From a virus: a stretch of 24,073 nt of DNA. This document shows positions 7,406-15,556 of the stretch, piece by piece. Positions within the stretch are counted from its first letter, which is position 1, and the number at the start of each line of letters is the position of its first letter. Under the pieces are notes generated by a model. It did not search any database, had not been told where the DNA came from, and saw nothing but the letters and a program-made list of their open reading frames with translations. A program made the translations under genes and the position numbers. The stretch lies in the IMG/VR virus record IMGVR_UViG_3300033148_008094, positions 1 to 24,073 of that record; one strand, 5' to 3'.

Positions 7406-9340
7406 TTATTTATCTAATCTTAATTTCTCTAACTCATACTTAAAATCTAAAAAATCTTCTTTACTCATTCCTTTAACCACATCACTTATAGTTTGACCAG
7501 ATGTTGCTTTTTTAGGTTTAGGTGTTTTTGCTGTCGGGACTGGTTCAGGTGTTTTCTTTTTTGCTGGTTGACTCTTTGGTCTACCAGATGATGGTGTTCC
7601 AGTAGGAGATTTTTGTACTGGCTGTACAGTTCCTCCTCCCTCACCAAGAGGACTTTTTGATTGTTGCCATGGTGAACCAATAATACCAAATAAACCATCT
7701 TGTACAATTGGAAACTCTTCCTCCATATTTTTCTTTTCGTTTGGAAAATCAAAACCTAAAGCTTCAAGTGCAGTTCTATAACTTAACATACGACGATCAA
7801 CAAGTTGTGATAATGTATTCATATATAATACTAGATCTTGTAACACTCCCTCATCCCATCTAATTTTTGGAAAACTATCGAAACCTACAGCTTCAGCTAT
7901 TTGTTGATATTCCCTATACAACCATCTAGTAACCTGCCTTCTGGCATAATTTATCTCTTCCATAAGACCTTTAATAACTAATCCTGCTTCTGCTACATTT
8001 AAGTCAGAAATACCATCTATCAAAGCTCTAGACATAGCTAAACCACCAGATATATCATCATTAACCTGAGCATACTTATCTTGTCCTAATATAGCTTCAA
8101 TTTCTGGTGATACTACTTTTTCTATCTTTAATGTATGATTCCACACCACGTCAAATGATTTACTTGGTGTATTAAATAATTGAGCTACTGCCTCAAGCTC
8201 TGTTTGTGTAGTAACAGGGTACTCATCAGAACCAATTGTTACTTTTAAAATATAATTAGATATACCATCTAAAGTACTCAAGTCAGCTTGTCTTAAAGAT
8301 TTTTTATAATCTAAGCTTTCAAACACACGTGTAGTTCTAGGTTTGGCATATCTTTCATACGGTTGTTTTCTATAAGTAATACTACCCACTAACCTAGAAT
8401 CCAATGCATACTCTCCGCCTTTTTCAGCAGCTTTTTTCAAATCACCTGGTAAAGCTTTTATAAGAGCACGTTCTTCCTCGGTTTGATCTTTAGTGGGTTT
8501 CTTTAATAGTGTGGTTAATTCTGGGGGTGGTCTTAAGGTTATTGATGTTTTATCAAATAGTAAATTACCAGTAACACTGACTAATTGAGGATTTAAAACT
8601 GTGTATGCAACAGGTAAGTGTCCTTTTGACCATATATTTTTCTTTGCGCCCTCTTCAAGTTCTTTTATTTCTTTGCTAGTTTTACCAAGCTTTTTTGCTT
8701 CTTCTCTGAGAGCTTTTAAAACCTCTTCCACCTCTTGTTCGGCTAATTCTTTTAACATTTCTCCGGTAGCTTTAGATTTTTTTGTAGATTTAGTTAATTT
8801 TTTTCCTGGAATGGGTGAAAGATAGGATACTCTTGGTTCATATTTAGCTAAAACTTTATATGTAACAACATGTCCTATCTTAAAAAAATCTAGAAAAATC
8901 CATTCTAATATCTCAAGTAAATTAACATCGAAAGCCCAAGCATCATAAAACTGTTTAATATTAGCATCGTCTATATCATTTTCAAATCCTTTCGTACATA
9001 AGGTAGTTAATAAATTTATAACCGTACCCACTAAAGGATCAGTATAATAATATCTATCAGCTCTTTTAAATAAATTTTGTGGTGTATCTTCATACGGATC
9101 TTTCTGAACTAAATCTAAACTTGTCCTATCAACAGTATCTCTTGTAATAGTAGCAGCTGTCTCTCTGAAAACATGAGGAACTGCAGCTCTACCTTTATCA
9201 AGAAAAGCTAATGTTTTATTAGTAGGATTTAAGTAGAACGATGAACTTCCATTCTCATGAACTTCTATCTTTTTTAATCCTACTTCAGGATATTTTTCTT
9301 GTAATGTAGTAGTTATTTCATCAAGTGTACCTTTTTTCAT
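7406..9340 (-). CDS. portal protein
   Basis: The 644-residue protein forms the dodecameric DNA entry ring at one capsid vertex and docks the terminase. Portal-like features are 'FKRADRYYYTDPLVGTVINLL', the 'FYDAWAFDVNLLEILEWIFLDFFKIGHVVTYKVL' clip/wing region, a Lys/Glu-rich insertion around 180-235, and the 'SFDVVWNHTLKIEKV' and 'GLAMSRALIDGISDLNVAEAGLVIKGLMEEINYARRQVTRWLYREYQQIAE' helical core. The C-terminal 100 residues are a Pro/Lys/Gly-rich, probably disordered tail (KSPTGTPSSGRPK ... PKPKKATSG). It starts at an ATG overlapping the stop of a 37-aa gene (ATGA), so the two are likely translationally coupled. Confidence 0.9.
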   Translation of the reverse strand: MKKGTLDEITTTLQEKYPEVGLKKIEVHENGSSSFYLNPTNKTLAFLDKGRAAVPHVFRETAATITRDTVDRTSLDLVQKDPYEDTPQNLFKRADRYYYTDPLVGTVINLLTTLCTKGFENDIDDANIKQFYDAWAFDVNLLEILEWIFLDFFKIGHVVTYKVLAKYEPRVSYLSPIPGKKLTKSTKKSKATGEMLKELAEQEVEEVLKALREEAKKLGKTSKEIKELEEGAKKNIWSKGHLPVAYTVLNPQLVSVTGNLLFDKTSITLRPPPELTTLLKKPTKDQTEEERALIKALPGDLKKAAEKGGEYALDSRLVGSITYRKQPYERYAKPRTTRVFESLDYKKSLRQADLSTLDGISNYILKVTIGSDEYPVTTQTELEAVAQLFNTPSKSFDVVWNHTLKIEKVVSPEIEAILGQDKYAQVNDDISGGLAMSRALIDGISDLNVAEAGLVIKGLMEEINYARRQVTRWLYREYQQIAEAVGFDSFPKIRWDEGVLQDLVLYMNTLSQLVDRRMLSYRTALEALGFDFPNEKKNMEEEFPIVQDGLFGIIGSPWQQSKSPLGEGGGTVQPVQKSPTGTPSSGRPKSQPAKKKTPEPVPTAKTPKPKKATSGQTISDVVKGMSKEDFLDFKYELEKLRLDK

Positions 9341-9450
9341 ACAATTCTCCGTTTATATTTTAAAACCAGTCTTTTATTATACCAATTAAAATTATTTTCC
9401 CCAATAAATCTTCCACAATCACTACATCTTTTTATTGTTCTTGATTTCAT
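9337..9450 (-). CDS. 37-aa CxxC protein overlapping portal and upstream gene
   Basis: This very small frame (38 codons including stop) fills the gap before the portal gene exactly. Its ATG overlaps the TAA of the 64-aa gene (TAATG), and its TGA overlaps the portal ATG (ATGA). The product is basic and has one CxxC pair (KRCSDCGRF) and a Trp; it could be half of a zinc site or a dimerising knuckle. The double stop/start overlap is strong evidence that it is translated and couples portal synthesis to the upstream gene. Function unknown. Confidence 0.65.
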   Translation of the reverse strand: MKSRTIKRCSDCGRFIGENNFNWYNKRLVLKYKRRIV

Positions 9451-9644
9451 TATATTAAAATTGTGCCTTCTGTACCAGAAACAGTACCACCTGGTTCTAC
9501 TGCAAAATCAACAATAGTTTTTGCCTTCACATAATCTGATCTTCCAATTTTATCTACTACCTCTGGAGGTGCTTCACCAGACCATGTAGTAGCCCATTGG
9601 TTGGCTCTATACTTACTTTTATCATCCAAATAGCTAGTCGCCAT
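9450..9644 (-). CDS. small protein of unknown function, 64 aa
   Basis: No family recognised. The N-terminal half is polar and helical (YLDDKSKYRANQWATTW); the C-terminal half (VDFAVEPGGTVSGTEGTILI) looks like strands and loops. The ATG has a GGAG ribosome site. It ends in a 2-nt overlap with the 37-aa gene, so it belongs to the translationally coupled set leading into the portal. A minor virion or assembly role would fit. Confidence 0.7.
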   Translation of the reverse strand: MATSYLDDKSKYRANQWATTWSGEAPPEVVDKIGRSDYVKAKTIVDFAVEPGGTVSGTEGTILI

Positions 9645-9671
9645 AATTATTCTCCTTTATTCATCTTTAGT

Positions 9672-10514
9672 CTATTTATATACACTAATAATACCTTTCT
9701 CATGTCTGGCTTTCTTCAAAAACTCCACAAATTGTTCAGTGGTGTTCCCACGAAATCCAAATTGATAATGAAAACTGTTATGACAGCACTTACACATCGT
9801 AATTCCATTATCTAAATTGATTCTTAACTCCTTGTTCTTACTATATGACTCCAAATGATGTGCATTTAAATTACCACCTTTATTGTCACCGCAACATTGA
9901 CAAGTGTAATTATCTCTTTCATAAATAGCCAAACGCCATTCGTGATATCCTGGAATATGACGTCTATTTACTCTTTCAGCATCAGTTATATTTGGATTCC
10001 AAGCTGGATTATTTTCGCCATACAAACCAACATGATTCTTGGACATCTTATTTCTTGACGCAATAGAGTGTTTTTTACCAAAGAATGGGCCCTTTTCACC
10101 AAATCTTTTTAAACAACTCTCACTTGATGTTTCTCTACGAAAACAACCACAAGATTTAGTGCTTGTGCTTCTTAAATCCCGTCCAACAACTACTTTTTTA
10201 TTTCCACAATCACATCCACATAGCCATTGAATATGACCGTCTTTACTATTGCCTGCCTCTTTTAGCACCATAAGTCTACCATATCTATTACCAATTTCAT
10301 CAATTTTATGAATTTTACTTGATTTTTCTATATTAATACAGCCACAAGAAGAAGTATTGCCTTTTCTTAAACTATAACCACGAACAATTTTATAGTTTCC
10401 ACAATCACATTTGCAGTTCCAGATAACTTGATTGTATTTATCTCGCCCTACTTCTTCTAGTACAACCAACCTACCATATCTATTACCAACTTCATTTTTA
10501 ATTTGTCTGGCCAC
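9672..10514 (-). CDS. free-standing HNH homing-type endonuclease
   Basis: This is a DNA endonuclease of the HNH class. Two tandem zinc modules form the N-terminal half (about 10-60 and 75-128), each with 'GNRYGRLxVLxE ... CxCDCGN ... SCGC'. Next is a NUMOD3-type DNA-binding segment (about 139-175, FFGKKHSIASRNKMSKNHVG ... NNPAWN). The nuclease follows: 'YERDNYTCQCCG' (Cys205, Cys208), 'NAHHLESY' (His219/His220), 'NLDNGITMCKCCHNSFH' (Cys241, Cys244, His245, His249). Start is GTG at 10514 with GAGG 7 nt upstream. Such genes are mobile in phages and spread by cutting genomes that lack them; it sits between the spanin-like gene and the portal cluster. Confidence 0.9.
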   Translation of the reverse strand: MARQIKNEVGNRYGRLVVLEEVGRDKYNQVIWNCKCDCGNYKIVRGYSLRKGNTSSCGCINIEKSSKIHKIDEIGNRYGRLMVLKEAGNSKDGHIQWLCGCDCGNKKVVVGRDLRSTSTKSCGCFRRETSSESCLKRFGEKGPFFGKKHSIASRNKMSKNHVGLYGENNPAWNPNITDAERVNRRHIPGYHEWRLAIYERDNYTCQCCGDNKGGNLNAHHLESYSKNKELRINLDNGITMCKCCHNSFHYQFGFRGNTTEQFVEFLKKARHEKGIISVYK

Positions 10515-10535
10515 TTGCTTACCTCAACAGTTTTA

Positions 10536-11501
10536 TTAAAATGGAATTGAAAAGTTTAATCCAAACGAAGTTCCTTCTTCCCCCCATGCAAAAGTTGGCC
10601 CTATAAAAGCATTTTTTACTATTGGAATTACAGTGCCAAAATTCCATTGGGCAGGTGTAAAAGAAAAAATAACATCACTATCACCTTCATCATCATTACC
10701 TATTCCTATACCAAGAACCAAGAATCTGTAGTCTATATCCCTATCAGTTTTACCATAAGAAGAAATACTTATATCCAATGAAGGTGCAAAATAATCACCT
10801 GTAAAAACACCACCCAGACCTAACCTTGGGTTTAAAAAACTAAAACTTTTAGTATTAAGAGGGTTTTTAACCCATTTAACATCTGATATTTTAATAGGAT
10901 AAGAGTTCCCTTTTGTTTCTTTCATCTGATTATTTTCAGCATTAACCTCTACATATCTATTATATATACCCGTCTTGTCTTCGGTCTCAATTACATTTAC
11001 TTTTAATTCTATTGGATAGGTACCTGTTTTCCATAATTTGTTTGGATCTGGTTGGTTTGGATGAAACATCGCCCACGCTACTGGAAATTCAGTACCGTCT
11101 GATGCTTTTTTATATATTTTTATAAAATGATGATCTGTTATTTTTCCTTTTAAATAAACATGACTTGAAGATTGTTGAAGTCTAACTGTTTGCTCTAACT
11201 TGGCTGTAATCATACCTATTTCATCTATTTTTTCATTACGTTCTTCTACAACTTGTAATATTTTACTATTTTGTTTTTCTAATCGTTTCCTTAAATCTGC
11301 TATTTCTATTTTGCTAGCTTCGAAAGACACTCTCCAAGCATTATCTTCTATTTTTATTATTTGTGGTGGGGTTGGTATTGTTGGTTTAATCATACCCATT
11401 AAATCGCCCCACTTATTAAACATGAATACCATAACAACTATTAACGCTATTGTTTTTGCTATGCCGAATATATCCCATTTATATTTAGACTCTCCACTCA
11501 T
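10536..11501 (-). CDS. membrane-anchored coiled-coil/beta protein, spanin-like
   Basis: The 321-residue protein has an N-terminal cytoplasmic tail, one transmembrane helix (about 11-28), a Pro-rich spacer (PTIPTPP), a coiled coil (about 58-108) and a C-terminal beta domain. The last 100 residues alternate polar and hydrophobic residues in short strands (NPRLGLGGVFTGDYFAPSLDIS ... FIGPTFAWGEEGTSFGLNFSIPF) and end in Phe, as outer-membrane strands often do. An inner-membrane anchor with periplasmic coil resembles inner-membrane spanins, which help break the outer membrane at lysis. The gene follows a two-helix membrane protein gene by 3 nt, supporting a lysis or envelope pair. The call is structural inference; a different envelope function is possible. 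Confidence 0.65.
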   Translation of the reverse strand: MSGESKYKWDIFGIAKTIALIVVMVFMFNKWGDLMGMIKPTIPTPPQIIKIEDNAWRVSFEASKIEIADLRKRLEKQNSKILQVVEERNEKIDEIGMITAKLEQTVRLQQSSSHVYLKGKITDHHFIKIYKKASDGTEFPVAWAMFHPNQPDPNKLWKTGTYPIELKVNVIETEDKTGIYNRYVEVNAENNQMKETKGNSYPIKISDVKWVKNPLNTKSFSFLNPRLGLGGVFTGDYFAPSLDISISSYGKTDRDIDYRFLVLGIGIGNDDEGDSDVIFSFTPAQWNFGTVIPIVKNAFIGPTFAWGEEGTSFGLNFSIPF

Positions 11502-11504
11502 ATT

Positions 11505-11810
11505 TTATCTATCCGTGTCTAATCCCCTACTATCAACATCATCATCACTTTCCTTTAAACTTGTTCTAGTATATATTCTTCCTAAAGCTAATGTTATAAA
11601 ACCACCACCTATAAAACTTAATCCTAATGTAGGAGATATCCACCTTTCAAGTGGTTTAACATCTGGTATTGTATTAAACATTCCCCATATAATAGGAATA
11701 TATAACAATGTCAACCATTGGTATTTCACAGACGCAAAATTTCTAAAAATTTTTTGAAGCCATAAATCCCAAAACGAAATTTTAAAAAACGAAATGTTTT
11801 TAGTATCCAT
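11505..11810 (-). CDS. small membrane protein, holin candidate
   Basis: A 101-residue protein with an amphipathic basic N-terminus, two hydrophobic segments (about 32-46 WLTLLYIPIIWGMFN and 60-80 PTLGLSFIGGGFITLALGRIY) and a charged hydrophilic tail (KESDDDVDSRGLDTDR). Size and two-helix layout match class II holins, and the neighbouring spanin-like gene supports a lysis role, but no specific family is recognised and no endolysin is in the window. It is separated from TerL by a 93-nt gap with no convincing promoter. Confidence 0.6.
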   Translation of the reverse strand: MDTKNISFFKISFWDLWLQKIFRNFASVKYQWLTLLYIPIIWGMFNTIPDVKPLERWISPTLGLSFIGGGFITLALGRIYTRTSLKESDDDVDSRGLDTDR

Positions 11811-11903
11811 ATTATTCCTCCCCTTAATTAAAAAACTACTATAGTTCCCCTGGCCATAATTAAAGATACTTCTATAATTAGAGAGGTTACATTATTATTT
11901 TAA

Positions 11904-13643
11904 TTATTTAATTTTTTTCTTTAAAACAGCAGACTGAAGATACTGATTACCAAATGTTGTTCTTACTGCAATCGGATTATCTTTCATATCTAAAGGGCTC
12001 CAGGTATTACTACCGGTACGTGATCTGACCATACCACCAGTACTGTGTAAAACAGGAGCACCATCATCCTCCATCTCTTTTTCAATCATTCTTACACCAT
12101 AAGCGGCCAATATTAAAGCTGAATATAAATCTTTGTTTTGACCTTTTTTAGGTGTATCAAAATGCAGTAAACCGCTTGACGTTTGAGTTACTATTATACT
12201 TAATATTTGAGATTTCAAAACATTAAAAACATCATAAGTAATACCATACCTATCATCTGATATAGATATTGGTGGTTCAGGAAATCTTAACCTTTTATCT
12301 TCTAATAAAGCTAAAGTAGCAAAATTAGCATCTGCTATCCAAGATGGGGCGAAATTAATCATCTCCAATATATGATTTCCTTTTCTATTTACTTTATCTT
12401 TATCAGTTCTATCTATAATGGGCTCGAAACCATCATAACCATCGTCTAATAAATCCATTATAGCTTTACCACCACCACCTTGATCCATGAATATTCTTAC
12501 AACATTAAATGTCTTACATATATTTTGTATAGCTTTGGTCAATCCTTGAGTGGTTTTACTTTTTAATTCCAACACACTAACTATTTTATTAATAGCACCT
12601 ATTTTTATAATTAGCACACCACAACTTGCACTACCACCTTGATTAGGATCTATACCCACAACATATTTAGCTGCCGGATCACCACGTAGTTCTATATTAA
12701 AACCACTATCAGTAGTACATTCTTCCAACAACGATGCTTTGAAAAAACCCTCTGAGTCTGATATCATAGCAGCTTCATACTCCATTCGAAACTCATAACT
12801 AGACATAGTACGTTTAGCTTCTTCAATATTATCATTTTCTAGGAATCCTGAAGGCATAAACCAATAAGGAACCTGATAAACAACATGCATTGCATCATCA
12901 CCAAGTCTGTCCATCATTTCCCAATGGTCTTTCATACGTCTCCACATATGATTAAATTTAAAAAATCCAGATGAGGTCATTACCATTTTATTAACAGTCT
13001 CATCTTCAAAATCATCCTCTGTAGCTAAACCTTCCTTTATCAACTTCCTTTGTTGTTCCAACCTTCTAACTTTTTCCATAGGTTCTAAAGAAACTGATGC
13101 AAACGGTCTAATAACCAGGTCAATGATTTTATCAGGTACTTGTGCTAACTCATCTATACATATTAAATAAAAACGAGACCCTCTAATTTTAGCACCATCA
13201 ACACCTAACGGAAGTGCCTCTATATATGACCCACTACTACCCCCTATAGCTTTAAACCTCAGGAAACACGTATCTGTTCCTCTGGTAGGCCTTTTTTCAC
13301 ACGCCTGCCTGACTATATCAGATTTGCTATATAATTTTTCTACTTCAGAAAACATCATTTTGGATTGGCGGAAGGTGGGTGCTATTAATCCAACTCTATA
13401 ACCTGGATATAATAAACAATGTAAAACGGCAAGTAAACCCTGCAGATAGGTTTTACCACAACCACGGCCCATAACCCCTATAACATAATTTTTAAACCAC
13501 ATATCTTCAAAAACTACTCTCTGTATAGGAGCTAAATCTGCTCTACAAAGATCAAACGCAGCAACACACGGGTTCTGACGATAATATTCTACTAATTCAG
13601 CACCTTGGCTCATTACCATCTTCATGTTCTTATTAGCAGCCAT
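11904..13643 (-). CDS. terL: terminase large subunit
   Basis: This 579-residue motor and nuclease drives DNA into the prohead and cuts the concatemer. The ATPase has Walker A MGRGCGKT (58-65), Walker B FYLICIDE (158-165) with catalytic Glu165, and coupling motif MTSSG (222-226). The RNase H-like nuclease has its three acidic residues in GIDPN (Asp332), FMDQGG (Asp387) and KDLYSAL (Asp505). Length is usual for the family. The ATG overlaps the stop of the small subunit by 1 nt (TAATG), so the two are translated together. A Gly-rich 'DQGGGGKAIMD' loop is characteristic of this terminase group. Confidence 0.95.
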   Translation of the reverse strand: MAANKNMKMVMSQGAELVEYYRQNPCVAAFDLCRADLAPIQRVVFEDMWFKNYVIGVMGRGCGKTYLQGLLAVLHCLLYPGYRVGLIAPTFRQSKMMFSEVEKLYSKSDIVRQACEKRPTRGTDTCFLRFKAIGGSSGSYIEALPLGVDGAKIRGSRFYLICIDELAQVPDKIIDLVIRPFASVSLEPMEKVRRLEQQRKLIKEGLATEDDFEDETVNKMVMTSSGFFKFNHMWRRMKDHWEMMDRLGDDAMHVVYQVPYWFMPSGFLENDNIEEAKRTMSSYEFRMEYEAAMISDSEGFFKASLLEECTTDSGFNIELRGDPAAKYVVGIDPNQGGSASCGVLIIKIGAINKIVSVLELKSKTTQGLTKAIQNICKTFNVVRIFMDQGGGGKAIMDLLDDGYDGFEPIIDRTDKDKVNRKGNHILEMINFAPSWIADANFATLALLEDKRLRFPEPPISISDDRYGITYDVFNVLKSQILSIIVTQTSSGLLHFDTPKKGQNKDLYSALILAAYGVRMIEKEMEDDGAPVLHSTGGMVRSRTGSNTWSPLDMKDNPIAVRTTFGNQYLQSAVLKKKIK

Positions 13644-14179
13644 TATAAAACCTCATTATCGTCTTTTATTTTAACATCTATATCATTTTTATTTCCTTCA
13701 AACTTTTTATATTCAACCAATGCTTCAGCTTCTTCCTGTTTATTTGCCTTGACCCGTTCAGCGAACCTCTTCTTTCTCTGTTGATCATAAGCTACCGCGA
13801 GGTCAACTATGGAAAAACCTTTATGTTCATGTGGATTTATTCTATCTTTTCTACGACTTGATAAATTGTCTTTTATTTTTTCAGTTTGTTTTCTTATTTT
13901 TTCTATAGCATTTGATACATCTAACTGTTTATCAGCATTTCCTTTACTACTTTTTAATAATCTTATTTCTAAAACTTTATTAGTAGCAAGGCTCATTATA
14001 TCATCTACGTCACTGGAAGTAAGATCATCTTTATCAAAATCATTTAAATATATATCAACCAATGAATAATATATTTTTTTTTCGTCTTCCTCAAATATAT
14101 CATCAAACGGGATTAATTCTTTTAACATTTCTTGTGGTTTTGGAGGGTTCTTAGGTCTTCCCATCTTCTTCTTACTCAA
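13643..14179 (-). CDS. terS: terminase small subunit (probable)
   Basis: Probable DNA-recognition subunit for packaging. It starts with a basic 'KKKMGRPKNPPKP' tail, followed by helical segments 'YSLVDIYLNDFDKDDLTSSDVDDIMSLATNKVLEIRLL', then a coiled helix with 'LDVSNAIEKIRKQTEKIKDNLSSRRKDRI' and a charged C-terminus. This layout and the 1-nt overlap with TerL are typical of small subunits in large phages. A TTG at 14194 lies within the ribosome site itself, so the TTG at 14179, with GGAGGTG 6 nt upstream, is taken as the start (178 residues). Confidence 0.7.
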   Translation of the reverse strand: MSKKKMGRPKNPPKPQEMLKELIPFDDIFEEDEKKIYYSLVDIYLNDFDKDDLTSSDVDDIMSLATNKVLEIRLLKSSKGNADKQLDVSNAIEKIRKQTEKIKDNLSSRRKDRINPHEHKGFSIVDLAVAYDQQRKKRFAERVKANKQEEAEALVEYKKFEGNKNDIDVKIKDDNEVL

Positions 14180-14196
14180 TAGCTTCACCTCCAAAA

Positions 14197-14646
14197 TTAT
14201 TCTATTGTATCATATATTTCATCCATATTTAAATTATTAATTTCACAGAACTCCTTAAACAAAACAAGTATTTCAGGTGTCAAATTATGACTGAAATACT
14301 CTATATCGTTACCACAAGTAATCTCTGTTCTATTTTTATTGAACATAGATTTACTTGTTAAAACATCATCTAAATTATCTAACTCATACCTTACACTTTG
14401 AACCCACCCACAAGTAACATCATCATCTGCTCTACAATACTTATTCTCTATCTCCTCTGAAAAAGGATTTAATTTTCTAAAATATATTATTAAAGACCTA
14501 GAAATTTTATCTTTAGTTTCTTGTTTGTGTCTCTGTCCTCTTTTTGATTCGCTTATAGCTCTTTTACTTTCTTCACTTAACTTAAAACCTAAAGGACGTC
14601 CTCTTGGTCTATGTTTATCTTCATGGCCATTATTATTACTTTCCAC
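14197..14646 (-). CDS. NUMOD3-like DNA-binding protein, 149 aa
   Basis: The N-terminal part has 'RPRGRPLGFKLSEESKR' and 'ISESKRGQRHKQETKDKIS', the repeated SEExKxxISexxxG pattern of NUMOD3 DNA-binding motifs found in phage endonucleases. An AT-hook-like GRP core precedes it. No HNH or GIY-YIG catalytic motif follows; instead there are about 100 acidic residues of unknown fold with three Cys. It may be a nuclease remnant or a DNA-binding protein acting with the terminase. The start is GTG with AAGGAGGTG 8 nt upstream. Confidence 0.7.
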   Translation of the reverse strand: MESNNNGHEDKHRPRGRPLGFKLSEESKRAISESKRGQRHKQETKDKISRSLIIYFRKLNPFSEEIENKYCRADDDVTCGWVQSVRYELDNLDDVLTSKSMFNKNRTEITCGNDIEYFSHNLTPEILVLFKEFCEINNLNMDEIYDTIE

Positions 14647-14651
14647 TCAAT

Positions 14652-14948
14652 TTACACCTCCTTGACATTTACATATGCCTTACAGTTGTTACAAATAATA
14701 CCAACAGTATTTATAGAAACATGTATAATTTTACCACATTTAGCACATTTCATATACTGTTTACGTCCGCCACGTTTTGGTTTAGAAAAAGTAAAAGGTA
14801 AATTTTTATGATGATCTATATAATTACTTTCCCTATGAACCCTTTCATTGTGTTTATTTATTCCACCCTCAGGTTCCCAACGTCTTTTAGTGGAACCTGG
14901 GGAAAGTTCTCCAATACCTAAATCTTCTTCTATTTTAAACTCAGCCAT
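14652..14948 (-). CDS. small zinc-ribbon protein, 98 aa
   Basis: The C-terminal third has two CxxC pairs (Cys68/Cys71 in MKCAKCG; Cys86/Cys89 in IICNNCK) spaced like a zinc ribbon. The N-terminal part is polar with several His (NKHNERVHRESNYIDHHKN). Such proteins may bind nucleic acid or RNA polymerase, but no specific function is recognised. The ATG has AGGAGGT 4 nt upstream, and the gene starts 1 nt after the HD-domain gene ends. Confidence 0.8.
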   Translation of the reverse strand: MAEFKIEEDLGIGELSPGSTKRRWEPEGGINKHNERVHRESNYIDHHKNLPFTFSKPKRGGRKQYMKCAKCGKIIHVSINTVGIICNNCKAYVNVKEV

Positions 14949-14949
14949 A

Positions 14950-15516
14950 TTACCTCCTGTAATTTACCTCCACACATCTTTTGGAAGCAACATAATCAGA
15001 TATATAAACACATAGTTCTTCTGGTGTAAATTTATTTAAAGGTTTTCGCCATTTACCAGAAGACCACAAACCATAATGATACCCTACCATATTTTTCATT
15101 AAATTAAACGATTTATCACTTAAAAGCATGGTATCTCTTTGAACTTCCTCTACTAATTTAGCGGCTAAATCAGGATGATTCTTTGTTGTGTGTCCAGATT
15201 TAGTTAATCCCTGTTTTCTTAAATCATGTATAATACATGCACCTAAAATTTCATCTCTATGTTGTTCACAATCCAGACCTCTACACAACTCATAAGCTAT
15301 AGTAAAAACCTTTTTTGTGTGTAATATAGTCCCATCAGGGCCTAACTCTGAAACTGGATGGTATTTCCCCGTAGAGCTAGCCGGGCAATCTATGAAAAAA
15401 TATCCCGGAGCGGCAAGCACGCATAACCTTGTAAACTCTCTTACATTATCATCAAATATTAACTTCAATTCTTCTTTAAAAGTATTTTCCTTTTCCTTAA
15501 GCGTTATCATAATCAT
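14950..15516 (-). CDS. HD-domain phosphohydrolase
   Basis: A metal-dependent hydrolase of the HD superfamily. Metal ligands can be read in order: His66 (ILHTKKVFTIAYEL), His97-Asp98 (ACIIHDLRKQG), His147 (GYHYGLWS) and Asp174 (YISDYVASK), with His114 (TKNHPDLAAK) between. In phages, HD proteins act on nucleotides, cyclic dinucleotides or (p)ppGpp; the substrate cannot be told here. The neighbouring P-loop and MazG-like genes favour nucleotide metabolism. Two ATGs are close; the first (15516) has AGGA too near, so the ATG at 15510 may be the true start. Confidence 0.8.
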   Translation of the reverse strand: MIMITLKEKENTFKEELKLIFDDNVREFTRLCVLAAPGYFFIDCPASSTGKYHPVSELGPDGTILHTKKVFTIAYELCRGLDCEQHRDEILGACIIHDLRKQGLTKSGHTTKNHPDLAAKLVEEVQRDTMLLSDKSFNLMKNMVGYHYGLWSSGKWRKPLNKFTPEELCVYISDYVASKRCVEVNYRR

Positions 15517-15556
15517 TTCCTTTTTTTATTTAATTTTTATACTCTATCTCGTTTTA

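Noticed and set aside
14180-14194. TTG start at 14194 for the small terminase gene
   Set aside because: That codon is part of the GGAGGTG ribosome site itself; the TTG at 14179 is correctly spaced.
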